Below are positions 1 through 8,570 of a DNA stretch of 64,000 nt, in pieces (positions within the stretch are counted from its first letter, which is position 1; each line of letters starts with the position of its first letter). The translations under genes and the position numbers were made by a program. The notes beneath the pieces are model-generated. The model saw only the letters and a list, made by a program, of their open reading frames with translations, searched no databases and was not told the origin of the DNA. This DNA comes from Paramoeba atlantica (Eukaryota > Discosea), in contig CDRNVI010000044.1 of NCBI GenBank assembly GCA_977017575.1, forward strand, positions 806,001 to 870,000. The letters are read 5' to 3'.

Positions 1-327
1 CTCATGTCGAGGCTCGACGTCGCCGAGCCCGACAAAGTCTAAATCCCCGCTGACTTCGAAGAATCCCAGGGAGACGAGACCCCCAAAGAACAGGACATCA
101 AGCTCGTACCCCATGCTGCGGAGTATTTGCTCCAGCTGTCGTCGTGCAATGAGACACTCCGCGTAGGTGCCCTCCCCTGCGTCGCATACTTTGGACTCAT
201 TCAGAATAGCCGTCCCGAGCGCTTTGTAGTACGGACTCCCGCGATCGTGAAGGGTGGGAATTTTCTGTTTTAAGGTAGATTCCCATGGCAGAGCGGAGTG
301 GCGTAAAAGTCGAAAGCAGCGCCTCAT
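1..327 (-). CDS. Partial nucleotidyltransferase, TUTase/poly(A) polymerase type, probably mitochondrial
   Basis: This is the N-terminal 109 codons of a gene running off the left edge; the C-terminus is missing. The frame is open from an ATG at 327 to the window end. The start MRRCFRLLRHSALP is basic and hydroxylated, like a mitochondrial presequence. Near residues 77-98 is FFGGLVSLGFFEVSGDLDF, which fits the nucleotidyltransferase-fold pattern (G-G/S, then an acidic D-x-D pair) of terminal uridylyltransferases and non-canonical poly(A) polymerases. In kinetoplastids such enzymes add U or A tails to mitochondrial RNAs or act in U-insertion editing. GG replaces the common GS. Which subfamily it belongs to cannot be told from this fragment. 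A pyrimidine-rich run lies just upstream of the ATG on the coding strand. Confidence 0.62.
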   Translation of the reverse strand, partial: MRRCFRLLRHSALPWESTLKQKIPTLHDRGSPYYKALGTAILNESKVCDAGEGTYAECLIARRQLEQILRSMGYELDVLFFGGLVSLGFFEVSGDLDFVGLGDVEPRHE

Positions 328-681
328 GTCATGTGAAGTTAAGGGTAAAAAGAAGAAGTAGGTTTATATAAGTTGGAAAGTTAAATCGAACACGCGCTAT
401 GTCTTCCTATTCAATTCTTTGCGATATTATGAAGTCTGTATCCTTCGTAAAGCTTTTACATAGAATGTAAAACCATACTCACGTCTTGTTATTCCTGTCT
501 TAGCAGTGGAATCCAAGGGGACGAATTACGAGCGTCAAGCAAGCATCGCTTAAATTCAATCGCTGAAAACATCTAAAAACGTGAATCCTCTGGATTGTGA
601 ACCGGAATACTACAATTTCTCCTCATGATACGAGTACTACTTAAGAGTACTGCGCAAAAGCATAAATTTGTGCCGAATAGT
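328..681. other. Intergenic spacer
   Basis: AT-rich spacer between the 5' end of the partial nucleotidyltransferase gene and the 3' end of the Nup62 gene. Apart from the pyrimidine-rich coding-strand run at about 345-365, I see no gene, repeat or RNA in it. Confidence 0.5.
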
Positions 682-3042
682 TCAGGCAGGAAGATTTTCT
701 AATGCTCTCCGTTGCAGATCTTCCAGCTCTTCCGATTGAGAAACCAGTGTGTCTAAGCTGGTCAACTGGTTCCCTAGTATTTCCTTCAGCATAGAGCCCG
801 AAGGCTCACACGAAGCTGATAGTTTTTCGATCGTCGTGGACGGGCGCGCCGCGCTTAGAGATTGGAGTGCATCATAAACTCGGTTATCCAAATATTCAAC
901 CTTACTTGCAATGAGATCAATGTCGTCATAGAGCTGTAAGCGGCGCCGAGTGTTTTCTAAACCTACCTTTTGCTGGAAAGATTGATTATGACTCATGGCT
1001 TCCACCTCTGATTTGACCGTAAGCCCAGATCCATCAGTACCCTCCTGTACTCCAGCTTCAGCGAGCATTGCGCCGTACGGTTGTTTGATTTCTTCAGTCA
1101 ATCGGCTTGTTTCGCCCTCTAATTTCTCCTCCAATTTCTCCAATAGCCCGATCTCATCCACCAAATTCACTTGTCTGTCGTGTAGACTTTTTATGACTTC
1201 CTGTACATTAAGTAAAGTATCTCCCTTCGAAACAATGTATTGATCCCATTGCTGCACAATCTTACACCAATTCTGGAACTGTTCCGTATCAGCTGAGAAG
1301 TTGGTATCCCAGTCGGTCAAAATTTGTCCCAGAGTGCGTCCTTGTAACCGATCATCTAACAAACTTGTATCCGATCTGGTACTCTTCACTGCGGTGCTGG
1401 GCGCTGACGGCGTAGTACTGAGTGTTGTCCCGGCGCCCCCAAAGCCGAAACCGCCTGACAGAGCTTTCGGCGGATCCGTAGAGCTTCCCGTAGACCCTAT
1501 TCCTGGTTTGTGTGCCGTGCCTTCCGATCCGACAGTTTTCGTCACATTCATGGAGGTACTTGGAAACGTACCAGTCCCCGAGGAAGTGGTTGAGCTGCCT
1601 AACAAACTAGTCGCACCAGTGGACTTAGCAGAATCACTCGTTAGGGGCGGTGGTTGTGGTATACTCGGAGCACTGACCGATGCACCAGGAAAAGTAGGCA
1701 TCGCCGGGACAGAAGCTGTAGCACTTGGTGCCATGGCGAACGTACTGGTCACGGCAGGAGTCGTCGTTGACGCAGCGGGCTGTGCCCCGAATGGATTCGC
1801 ATTTGTCACACTTGAAGTAGGCTTGTTGGTGTCCTGTGGGGTAAAACCGAAGGCATTCTTCGCCGCACCCGCAGATTGGATCTCTGATTTGCCGGCAATC
1901 GTCCCGATCTGGGACGGTTGCGATGCCCCCCACGCGGGCTTGTCAGCTGAAGCACTATTTGTACCAGCGGGCGAGGAACCAAGTGTCCAGGAGACCCCAC
2001 CTGAGGCCTTCATGGGTTGCGAAGTGGATACTGCACCTAGGAGCGTACCGCCACCAAACGGCGTAGCGGAGGAGGCCGCCGTCGCTGTACCACTGGTCGC
2101 AGACCCCGCACTTAACCCGGAGGGTGCTGGCCAGGTCCCGGAGGTGCCGGTACCCCCCGCCGAACTCCCCGTCTTGGGTGCCCCCCACAACGAACCCGGC
2201 GCGCTTTGGGACGCCGTCCCAGACGTCCCACCCACCCCTCCCCATCCTGCTTTGACCTCTCCCAACCCTGTACCTGGGACAGAAGGTCCCGTAGAAGACG
2301 CGAACCCCCCCGTTGTCCCCGTGGTCGTGGCTGGGGTTCCTGTCGCTGTACTCCCCCATGATGGACCACTCCCCGTGGTCGTCATCCCCCCCACAGATCC
2401 ACTAGCTCCTGTTGTTGAACCCCCGCCTACGCCTTCTCTTGCTCCACTCCCCCAAGAGAGTGAGGACCCGGTCGGGGGTACCGGCTGAATGGAAGCCCCG
2501 GTTGAAGCCCCGGTTGGGGCATTCCAGGCCAGCGCTGCGGGTTGTGTCACTTTCGCGGCGGCTCCCCAGGGCGTAGTGCTGGCACTGAACGGTGCGGATG
2601 CTGAAGTCGTAGAGCCCCAGCCCGTGGGAGGGGCCGTAGCTGAGGCTGTAGGTTGAGAGGTTACTAAGGGAGCCACCGCCGTCGTACTCGTCGTCGCGCC
2701 CCAGGGATGGGAGGTGGTAGAGGTACTCGCGGGGGTGGGGGGAGGAGCAGCGGAAGAAGAGGAGGAGAGGGTTGGGTTGGAAAGGGCTGGAGCTGAACCC
2801 CAGGGGTTGCTCGTGGTCCCCGTTGAGGGGGGTGGGTTGGCAGAGTTCGAGGTAGACCCGCCCCAGGGAGGTGGGGTGGGTGCGGAGGAGAGGGCACTGC
2901 CCCAGGAGAGGGTAGTACCTGAGGTCGGGAAGGAGGAGGGGGCGGTGGGGGTTTGTGTGGGAGGGGCGGTGGGGTTCCATGGATTTCCAGGCTTGGGTTG
3001 GGTACCCCAGGGGCTGGGAGAGGGTTGGGGAAACCCAGACAT
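682..3042 (-). CDS. NUP62: Nucleoporin Nup62/Nsp1, central channel FG-type nucleoporin
   Basis: 786-residue central-channel nucleoporin of the nuclear pore. The first ~540 residues are a low-complexity Ser/Thr/Pro/Gly/Ala domain with many WG dipeptides (PWGS, SWGS, PWGA) and fewer FG repeats (FGF, FGG, PFGA). Residues ~560-786 form the coiled-coil Nsp1_C/Nup62 domain, starting LGQILTDWDTNFSADTEQFQ, which in the family pairs with Nup54 and Nup58. The family normally uses FxFG or GLFG repeats; here the N-terminal part uses mainly WG and FG appears mostly towards the coiled coil. The 5' third is GC-rich and pyrimidine-rich on the coding strand. The ATG at 3042 is 13 nt downstream of an acceptor-like TTTAAG. 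The identification rests on the C-terminal domain. Confidence 0.88.
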   Translation of the reverse strand: MSGFPQPSPSPWGTQPKPGNPWNPTAPPTQTPTAPSSFPTSGTTLSWGSALSSAPTPPPWGGSTSNSANPPPSTGTTSNPWGSAPALSNPTLSSSSSAAPPPTPASTSTTSHPWGATTSTTAVAPLVTSQPTASATAPPTGWGSTTSASAPFSASTTPWGAAAKVTQPAALAWNAPTGASTGASIQPVPPTGSSLSWGSGAREGVGGGSTTGASGSVGGMTTTGSGPSWGSTATGTPATTTGTTGGFASSTGPSVPGTGLGEVKAGWGGVGGTSGTASQSAPGSLWGAPKTGSSAGGTGTSGTWPAPSGLSAGSATSGTATAASSATPFGGGTLLGAVSTSQPMKASGGVSWTLGSSPAGTNSASADKPAWGASQPSQIGTIAGKSEIQSAGAAKNAFGFTPQDTNKPTSSVTNANPFGAQPAASTTTPAVTSTFAMAPSATASVPAMPTFPGASVSAPSIPQPPPLTSDSAKSTGATSLLGSSTTSSGTGTFPSTSMNVTKTVGSEGTAHKPGIGSTGSSTDPPKALSGGFGFGGAGTTLSTTPSAPSTAVKSTRSDTSLLDDRLQGRTLGQILTDWDTNFSADTEQFQNWCKIVQQWDQYIVSKGDTLLNVQEVIKSLHDRQVNLVDEIGLLEKLEEKLEGETSRLTEEIKQPYGAMLAEAGVQEGTDGSGLTVKSEVEAMSHNQSFQQKVGLENTRRRLQLYDDIDLIASKVEYLDNRVYDALQSLSAARPSTTIEKLSASCEPSGSMLKEILGNQLTSLDTLVSQSEELEDLQRRALENLPA

Positions 3043-3085
3043 GGGGACAGAAGGGCTTAAATGAGAGTAAAGTCAGCATTGGTAA
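3043..3085 (-). promoter_or_regulatory. Splice-acceptor-like leader of the Nup62 gene
   Basis: On the coding strand this reads GCTGAC (branch-like, 3073-3078), a pyrimidine-rich stretch, TTTAAG (AG at 3056-3057), then 13 nt to the ATG. It has the shape of a 3' splice site. With no upstream exon in evidence, trans-splicing is the simpler reading, but a cis-spliced 5' UTR intron is not excluded. Confidence 0.5.
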
Positions 3086-3243
3086 GTAAGAATATTCAGT
3101 AGAGTAGACAAATACTAGAAAATTCACAATAACGAAATAGTTCCAATTATGGTTGGGGTTCTGTTCCGTTCGGCCGAACATTTTGTGGCCTTCTTACACA
3201 TCATATGCCTGGAAGAATTACCTTTCGGGACATATGCGCTCCA

Positions 3244-3819
3244 CTAAGAGATATCATTAGACTCATGTGAAAAATGATCTGCGGAGGCTTCACGTAGCTT
3301 TTCATAAGCTGTACAGTATTTCCTCAGTTTATTTTCTGTAAGCTGGTATGGATTGTGTTTCAGATCATAAAACATTGCACGGTAATCTTGACCATGTATT
3401 TTTATTAGCTCTGCAAGCCATGCGCACATTCCGGAGGAAAAATGTGGGAGCTTCGCCTTGCGTTGCTCACACTCAAAGTCCAGGTGTATGTTATCTTCAC
3501 TTGCTTCCCTTTTTACACCTTTAGTCGCAAGAGACACATCGCTCATTTCATCATTTACTACTTGTGCAGTTTTCTGACGAGCATGTGACAAATCTTGACG
3601 TGTCATGACGGAGCATTGCATGCCCAGGACACTATAAGCCGCTTTTGTGGACTTACGCTCTAGACATCGGGGTGCCAAATATGTTCTTGAAAGCTCATTG
3701 TCTTTTGAGAGATGGCGCAGTATCTTTTCTTCTGCGTGGCGCTTGGAGCGGTGAGCCTTCGTTCGGACGTTAATAATCCGCTTCGCTCGACGAGTTCTCT
3801 TCCCTCGAATTCCTGTCAT
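3244..3819 (-). CDS. NOP16: NOP16-like ribosome biogenesis protein
   Basis: 191-residue protein when started at the ATG at 3819 (MTGIRGKRTRRAKRI). The basic N-terminus and the C-terminal region (CAWLAELIKIHGQDYRAM, then LTENKLRKYCTAYEKL) match NOP16, a nucleolar factor for 60S subunit assembly whose C-terminus carries a HGxDYxAM-like signature. The frame stays open upstream for 51 codons, but those residues are hydrophobic and unlike the family. Acceptor-like CTACTTTAG and ATTTTAG sites lie there, so I place the start internally. It is probably nucleolar. The central part is not conserved enough to judge. Confidence 0.75.
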   Translation of the reverse strand: MTGIRGKRTRRAKRIINVRTKAHRSKRHAEEKILRHLSKDNELSRTYLAPRCLERKSTKAAYSVLGMQCSVMTRQDLSHARQKTAQVVNDEMSDVSLATKGVKREASEDNIHLDFECEQRKAKLPHFSSGMCAWLAELIKIHGQDYRAMFYDLKHNPYQLTENKLRKYCTAYEKLREASADHFSHESNDIS

Positions 3820-4032
3820 TGTATAAGAGAGTGCTAAAATCAACCCTAAAGTAGAAAATTGGAAATACACGACGTCTGGAATACTTTTTAGGACGGATTT
3901 TTTTACTGGATTTAGGCAATCCGGTATGATCATACTCGTTATTATCATTGCCTTGTACCTTATTATTGCCATCGTGCGTAATACTAAAATGTGGTGACAC
4001 CATCTACATACGATTAAAACCGTGCTTGCATA

Positions 4033-5874
4033 TTAGTTTTCTCCATCCACCCTTTTCAACCAAAGCAATATTCTGGAGCTGACTACTGCAGTCACACGGT
4101 TATCATGGTTCATCCAAATAGATAAAGTTCCTTTAGCCAATCCCATCTGCTTCGCTGCCTCCTGATATGTAATGTTTTTGCTGACTAAGTGCCGACGCAC
4201 CTTCTGACGAAGTATGTTTAGATGAGAAAAAACGGTAAGATATTGTTCTGGGGGAACTGTAAGGCTTTGAGAATCCGCATCGCTCGCCTGATAGGTTATG
4301 TCGATATCGTTTGGAGGCACTGTAATAGGAATTGGCCCTTCACAAGCATTAATGCCATCCCATCTTCGGTGTATTTCATTTAGAGACTGAATTTCGTTGA
4401 TGTACGGTACCCTGCCTTGATGTAGGGCTTTGATAAAACACAGACAAGTGATGTTATCCGCTGGAACGTATAGGGACGGATCATTTACTTTAACTAAGGA
4501 GTCTCGTGATCTGCAGTCTGTGGCCCATGGCGCGGGTTGACCAAAGCCAACCACGTATTTAATAAATGGGCGTCTTGTGTGAAAACTAGTTGCTGCATTC
4601 GTATTACATGAAGATTGTCTTCCCTCTGACTCGTTATTTCGGTTTTCTAAGCAAAGTGTTCTGCGCCGTTTACGACTCTCTATTCTTATCGGAAGTTTCA
4701 TAGTTTTTCCTGAGGAAGTGCGTCCTCTCTTTTCTCGGCACGAGGTAGTTGCTCTACCACAAAAGCACCACACTAGTAAAGGTAGTTCCGTACTCAAAAG
4801 TTCAAGTTCTGAGCTAGACAGATGATTAAAAAATCTCCCCCTACATTCTTCGGGAACCTTCAACAAGAACTCCGTATTGTACACTATGTTCCAACGGTAA
4901 CCACTGTGAAAATGCCGCAGACTTTTGTTTTCTCGAGTCCACCGGTGCACACTGTCCCGTGTCGGCACCATAACGTGGGACGCAGCACCCTTTATATTCT
5001 CATCATGTGGAAATCTTGGCAGGCTACTCCAACTTCCGTGATACTGATAAAGCAGACCATTTTCATCACGGTTCTGTAATCTAGCTGGGTGATGTTCATA
5101 TGCTGGAATATCGCGCAGCTTAGGCATACCAATGTATGAGTAGCCAAGAAGAATTCCACGTAGAACGTTGGGTGACAAAAACACGCTTTCTTCCGTAAGG
5201 AGAGCTACGGTAGTGGATAAGGAATCCTCGCAGACATGCAGAGGACAAAGTCTGTCATTGTCGTGTTTGGTTTGTAACGCAGCACTCTGTAGTTGTGCAG
5301 TTAATAGCTGGCAATTGTTTACCATGCACATGTCAAGTCGATGCACGTGATATAAAGCGACCTGCGAACTGCATCGTTTAGGAAGAGGTGGTTTTCGTAC
5401 GGCACGCTCCGATATTTCCAAAACTTCACTACCGCCCCACGATCTTAAGCCCTTGATATTGTAAGTACCGTGGGGAACTATCTCGCGGATAATCCATGCA
5501 TAATGATGGTAGGAGGGAGGTCGTAGAGTGGAACATTTCGACTCACACCGAAGTAAATTAATTTCAAACTCGTCCCGGTAGACGCGTTCGTAAACACGAA
5601 AGAAATGACCCCCCATACGTCTCTTCATAAATCTGGGCTGTGTCTCGCAAAAGAACAGCATACCATGTACTAATGATGTGGGGAGCACGGCGTGTGGGTG
5701 TAGGTAGTACGGGCTGTTTAAAGGACTAGATGAAGTTGTTTGCACCGCAATCCCACTCCGCATGACGGCGACGTACTGTTCCGGATTCAGAATACCCAAT
5801 TCTAAAACAAAGCTTGCGGAATCCGGGCGATATGCCTCTAAGGACGTTTCAGACACAATACACGATGATAACAT
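4033..5874 (-). CDS. Orphan 613-residue protein with C-terminal helix-turn-helix
   Basis: I do not recognise the family. The long intact frame starts at ATG 5874. The first ~400 residues look globular and rich in Cys, His and aromatic residues, with no signal peptide or membrane segment. A basic stretch (~395-425, with ESRKRRRTLCLENRNNE) could be a nuclear localisation signal. The last ~60 residues (KNITYQEAAKQMGLAKGTLS, then IWMNHDNRV) look like a lambda-repressor/Xre-type or POU-like HTH of the kind used in DNA-binding or chromatin proteins. A nuclear DNA-associated role is inferred from this alone. Codon use and base composition resemble the neighbours, so nothing suggests recent transfer. 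Confidence 0.75.
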   Translation of the reverse strand: MLSSCIVSETSLEAYRPDSASFVLELGILNPEQYVAVMRSGIAVQTTSSSPLNSPYYLHPHAVLPTSLVHGMLFFCETQPRFMKRRMGGHFFRVYERVYRDEFEINLLRCESKCSTLRPPSYHHYAWIIREIVPHGTYNIKGLRSWGGSEVLEISERAVRKPPLPKRCSSQVALYHVHRLDMCMVNNCQLLTAQLQSAALQTKHDNDRLCPLHVCEDSLSTTVALLTEESVFLSPNVLRGILLGYSYIGMPKLRDIPAYEHHPARLQNRDENGLLYQYHGSWSSLPRFPHDENIKGAASHVMVPTRDSVHRWTRENKSLRHFHSGYRWNIVYNTEFLLKVPEECRGRFFNHLSSSELELLSTELPLLVWCFCGRATTSCREKRGRTSSGKTMKLPIRIESRKRRRTLCLENRNNESEGRQSSCNTNAATSFHTRRPFIKYVVGFGQPAPWATDCRSRDSLVKVNDPSLYVPADNITCLCFIKALHQGRVPYINEIQSLNEIHRRWDGINACEGPIPITVPPNDIDITYQASDADSQSLTVPPEQYLTVFSHLNILRQKVRRHLVSKNITYQEAAKQMGLAKGTLSIWMNHDNRVTAVVSSRILLWLKRVDGEN

Positions 5875-6258
5875 GATTCCTTTTGCATCGAAAAATAGAA
5901 AATTGAGTAAGCCAACCTATGAAAATTTAAATATACTGTAAATTGGCGAAAATGTTACTATCGAGCACAGTGTAGAAGCTCTTAAAATTCATCTCTTATT
6001 CGCCCTTAAAATTCATTTTTTTTTGAACGACCAATAGTGGTTAATACAATTACGAGCAGCACAACATATAAGCTTTCCTTCTACGAATTTCAAACAAGTA
6101 ACATTTTTATTGACTCAAAGAAATGATGCGAACAAGCCGCGCCTCAAAGGGCATAGGCTATCAATCACTATAAGATGTGCAAAATTCCCGAAGTTGAAGA
6201 CGAAGTAGACAACTGAAGTCACTTACATAGAATCTGTATTCCAGTGAGGTAGTCAAAG
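5875..6258. other. Intergenic spacer
   Basis: AT-rich spacer between the orphan HTH gene start and the eIF3g stop. I see no supported gene, RNA or repeat. Confidence 0.5.
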
Positions 6259-7233
6259 CTATTTCGATCCCCAGGTCACCGACAACAAAGCTCCCTGGAA
6301 GGGATGTTTGTTCAACTTCTCCAACGCCTTCTCCGCCTCCGACACTTTTGTAAACGTCACAAATGCGTATCCTTTATTCCTCTGCGTCGCCACCCCAGTA
6401 TTCGGATCCCTTTCCGTCACCATCGGAACATACACTCGTTGCACCCGCCCAATTTTCGCACACAACAACCGCAGTGCCTCCTCATTCGTATCCTCGCTCA
6501 AATTCGACACCCGCAATGCCGTCACCTCCGCATTATCATGCATCGTAGCCCCCTCCTTCCCTCGCGCACGGTACACCCCGGCCTTTGCACCACTCAACGG
6601 TGAGCCCTCCCCCCCATCCCCCCCTCGACCCACCCCTTTCCCTCCCCCACTCTCCTTGCTCCCCCCTCCCCCACTCTGCTCCATCCGCTTCAACTGCTCC
6701 ACCCGCGTCGCCTCCCGCGCGAACGCGGCCTCGAGCTCATCCAACGCTCGTGAGGTCATACGCTCCGCACTCCCCCCGGCGCCCACCTCCCCTATGCGCC
6801 CCCCACTCCCCCCCGCGTCTCCCGTCCCCCCGGCTCCCCGCCTCCCCTCCTGGCGGAGCACCAGCACGGGGGGGTTCGCGGGGACGGAGGTGAGACTCTC
6901 CATATTCGCGTCGGTGGCGCGACCAAAGGGTTTCCACGCGTTCTGTCGTCGCTGCGCCGCTGGGGTTTGGACCTCCGTGCGGGGCACACGACGCAGCAGG
7001 GTTCGCTTCTTCACACGGGCCCCCTCCGGGGTGTACTCGGTGTGGATGGAGAGGATGGTGCCGTCGGGGTTGGTGAGCTCGGAGGCCCCGGGGGCGGGGA
7101 TGATTTTGGTCCCGAGACGGAGCTGGGGGGGAGACTCGGGGTGGGGTGCGGGGGTGGGGGAGGAGGGGTGCGAAGCGTACGAAGAGGCGACGGTGTTGGG
7201 GATAATGGGATCGAGTGGAGGGGGGAGGGTCAT
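6259..7233 (-). CDS. EIF3G: Translation initiation factor eIF3 subunit g
   Basis: 324 residues from ATG 7233 (MTLPPPLDPIIP). eIF3g is an RNA-binding eIF3 subunit that contacts eIF3i and helps scanning. The N-terminal half has the family pattern of a tyrosine- and basic-rich segment (TEYTPEGARVKKRTLLRRV) and an RR..W.PFG motif for eIF3 binding. The C-terminal ~80 residues are an RRM with RNP2 (LRVSNLSED) and RNP1 (KGYAFVTF). Between them is a low-complexity Gly/Arg/Ser-rich linker where animals have a zinc knuckle; I do not see one here. The frame continues upstream through Pro/Thr-rich codons without another ATG. The 5' part is strongly GC-rich. Confidence 0.86.
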   Translation of the reverse strand: MTLPPPLDPIIPNTVASSYASHPSSPTPAPHPESPPQLRLGTKIIPAPGASELTNPDGTILSIHTEYTPEGARVKKRTLLRRVPRTEVQTPAAQRRQNAWKPFGRATDANMESLTSVPANPPVLVLRQEGRRGAGGTGDAGGSGGRIGEVGAGGSAERMTSRALDELEAAFAREATRVEQLKRMEQSGGGGSKESGGGKGVGRGGDGGEGSPLSGAKAGVYRARGKEGATMHDNAEVTALRVSNLSEDTNEEALRLLCAKIGRVQRVYVPMVTERDPNTGVATQRNKGYAFVTFTKVSEAEKALEKLNKHPFQGALLSVTWGSK

Positions 7234-7727
7234 GGTGGTGGTGGGGGGGGATGTGGGGAAGAGGGTAGGGAGGTGAAAGGTGGTGTTAAGAGGGGACAGA
7301 GGAGGGTTCTTAAAGCGTAAAGATGGTATGGAGAAAGTAGGGTACTCCCCGGTCACTACTGTCGTAAGAAAGATAATCTCAAAAACAAATTACTCTACCC
7401 CTTCAAGGCCTTTAATAAATGAGAGATCTCGCGTGATCTCTTTTTGGGCCTCACCCGAAGCCCCTCTACTGTGTTCCTTTCTACTTTTTCACTGTTTTTC
7501 TTCACTTTTTTTAAATAATCGAGAGTAGAGCGGTAGTTATGTACAACCTCAACAATAATAATAATCCGAGAAAATATCATTCTAGAAGCTTGTCTCAATC
7601 AATATGAATCGCAGGGACAGTAGTGTCTTGCTGGTGGTTCAGGAGCATACGGCGAAAAATACGCGTTGCGTTCCGCACAACAAACTTGAAATCTGCGCTG
7701 CCTTTGTAGGATCAGTCGTACGTATTT
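7234..7727. promoter_or_regulatory. Spacer with pyrimidine-rich, AG-free leader of eIF3g
   Basis: From 7234 to 7308 the coding strand is almost pure C and T with no AG; the first upstream AG (TTTAAG) is at 7309-7310. The plus strand is correspondingly G-rich, with runs able to form a quadruplex at 7238-7270. The rest, to the ARL2 stop, holds nothing I can identify. Confidence 0.5.
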
Positions 7728-8294
7728 TCACCGTCCATGCATGTAGAGCCGAGAGGCCACTGTGTCCACAAGCCAGTTCAAGCCTTCAAGTATCCCCTCG
7801 CCTGTGTACGCACTACAAGAGACAACGTAGATGGGTCGAGAATTGGGCCTACTGAGCTCATCGAACTGTAACGCATGCATAATACGGTCACGTGTCCAGG
7901 CTCCAGGTATGTCCTGCTTGTTCGCAAACACCACTAGGGGCGCACTCGCAAGTCTTTCTTCGGATAGTATTTCGGAGAGTTCTCGGCGACTATCTTGAAG
8001 GCGGGAGATGTCTGTGCTGTCAATCACCCATAAAATACCGTCGGTGCGCTCGAAATAGTTCTTCCAGTACATTCTTAGGCACTCCTGTCCTCCCACGTCC
8101 CAGACATTTAGCATGTAGCCATTTTGGGCTATGCTGCGAATGCTGAAGCCAAACGTCGGACTTACGGCAAGGACATCCTCCTTCATAATTCGTTTTAAAA
8201 CCGTGGTCTTTCCAGCGTTGTCCAGACCTAAGAGGAGAAGTCGCATTTCCTTCTCTTTGGCTTTAATTTTTCGTATTTGCGTGAGAAACCCCAT
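7728..8294 (-). CDS. ARL2: ADP-ribosylation factor-like GTPase ARL2
   Basis: 188 residues from ATG 8294 (MGFLTQIRKIKAKEKEMRLL). ARL2 regulates tubulin folding with cofactor D and release of lipidated cargo. All G motifs are present: P-loop GLDNAGKTT, switch I with T-P-equivalent SPTFGF, WDVGGQE, NKQD and SCSAYTGEG. The start matches ARL2's usual MGLLTILKK-type N-terminus. ARL2 keeps Gly2 but is not normally myristoylated. The frame stays open upstream without a supporting family sequence. That region contains GTGAGT and a later GCTGAC, so a 5' UTR intron or trans-splice acceptor may lie there. ARL2 rather than ARL3 is favoured by overall match; confidence in the ARL family is near certain. 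Confidence 0.92.
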   Translation of the reverse strand: MGFLTQIRKIKAKEKEMRLLLLGLDNAGKTTVLKRIMKEDVLAVSPTFGFSIRSIAQNGYMLNVWDVGGQECLRMYWKNYFERTDGILWVIDSTDISRLQDSRRELSEILSEERLASAPLVVFANKQDIPGAWTRDRIMHALQFDELSRPNSRPIYVVSCSAYTGEGILEGLNWLVDTVASRLYMHGR

Positions 8295-8570
8295 AGCAAT
8301 TCTCGAGACGAATAAGGTTGACAATAACAAATTCTCGTTGCGTATTACATTCGAGATAAGGAAGTCAGCAGAAAAATGTATAAAATGACACCAATATACT
8401 GTGAGCGGTAATACTGTACTACTCACCAAGTCTCGGAAAATAATAAAGCTATAGGTGAAGAAATGAAAAATGAACAATCAATGCATAAAAACAAGGTTCT
8501 AATATTCCGGTTAAGGTGTGCTAATGGACTGTGATCGCACCGCTAGATGCAGTGTTTGAGTAATATTGAC

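Noticed and set aside
1301-2488. Long plus-strand frame opposite Nup62
   Set aside because: It is antisense to the GC-rich repeat-coding part of Nup62 and has no family features; such shadow frames are common where codons are GC-rich.
6308-7276. Plus-strand 322-codon frame opposite eIF3g
   Set aside because: Low-complexity Pro/Ser/Arg composition mirrors the GC-rich coding strand of eIF3g; no recognisable domain.
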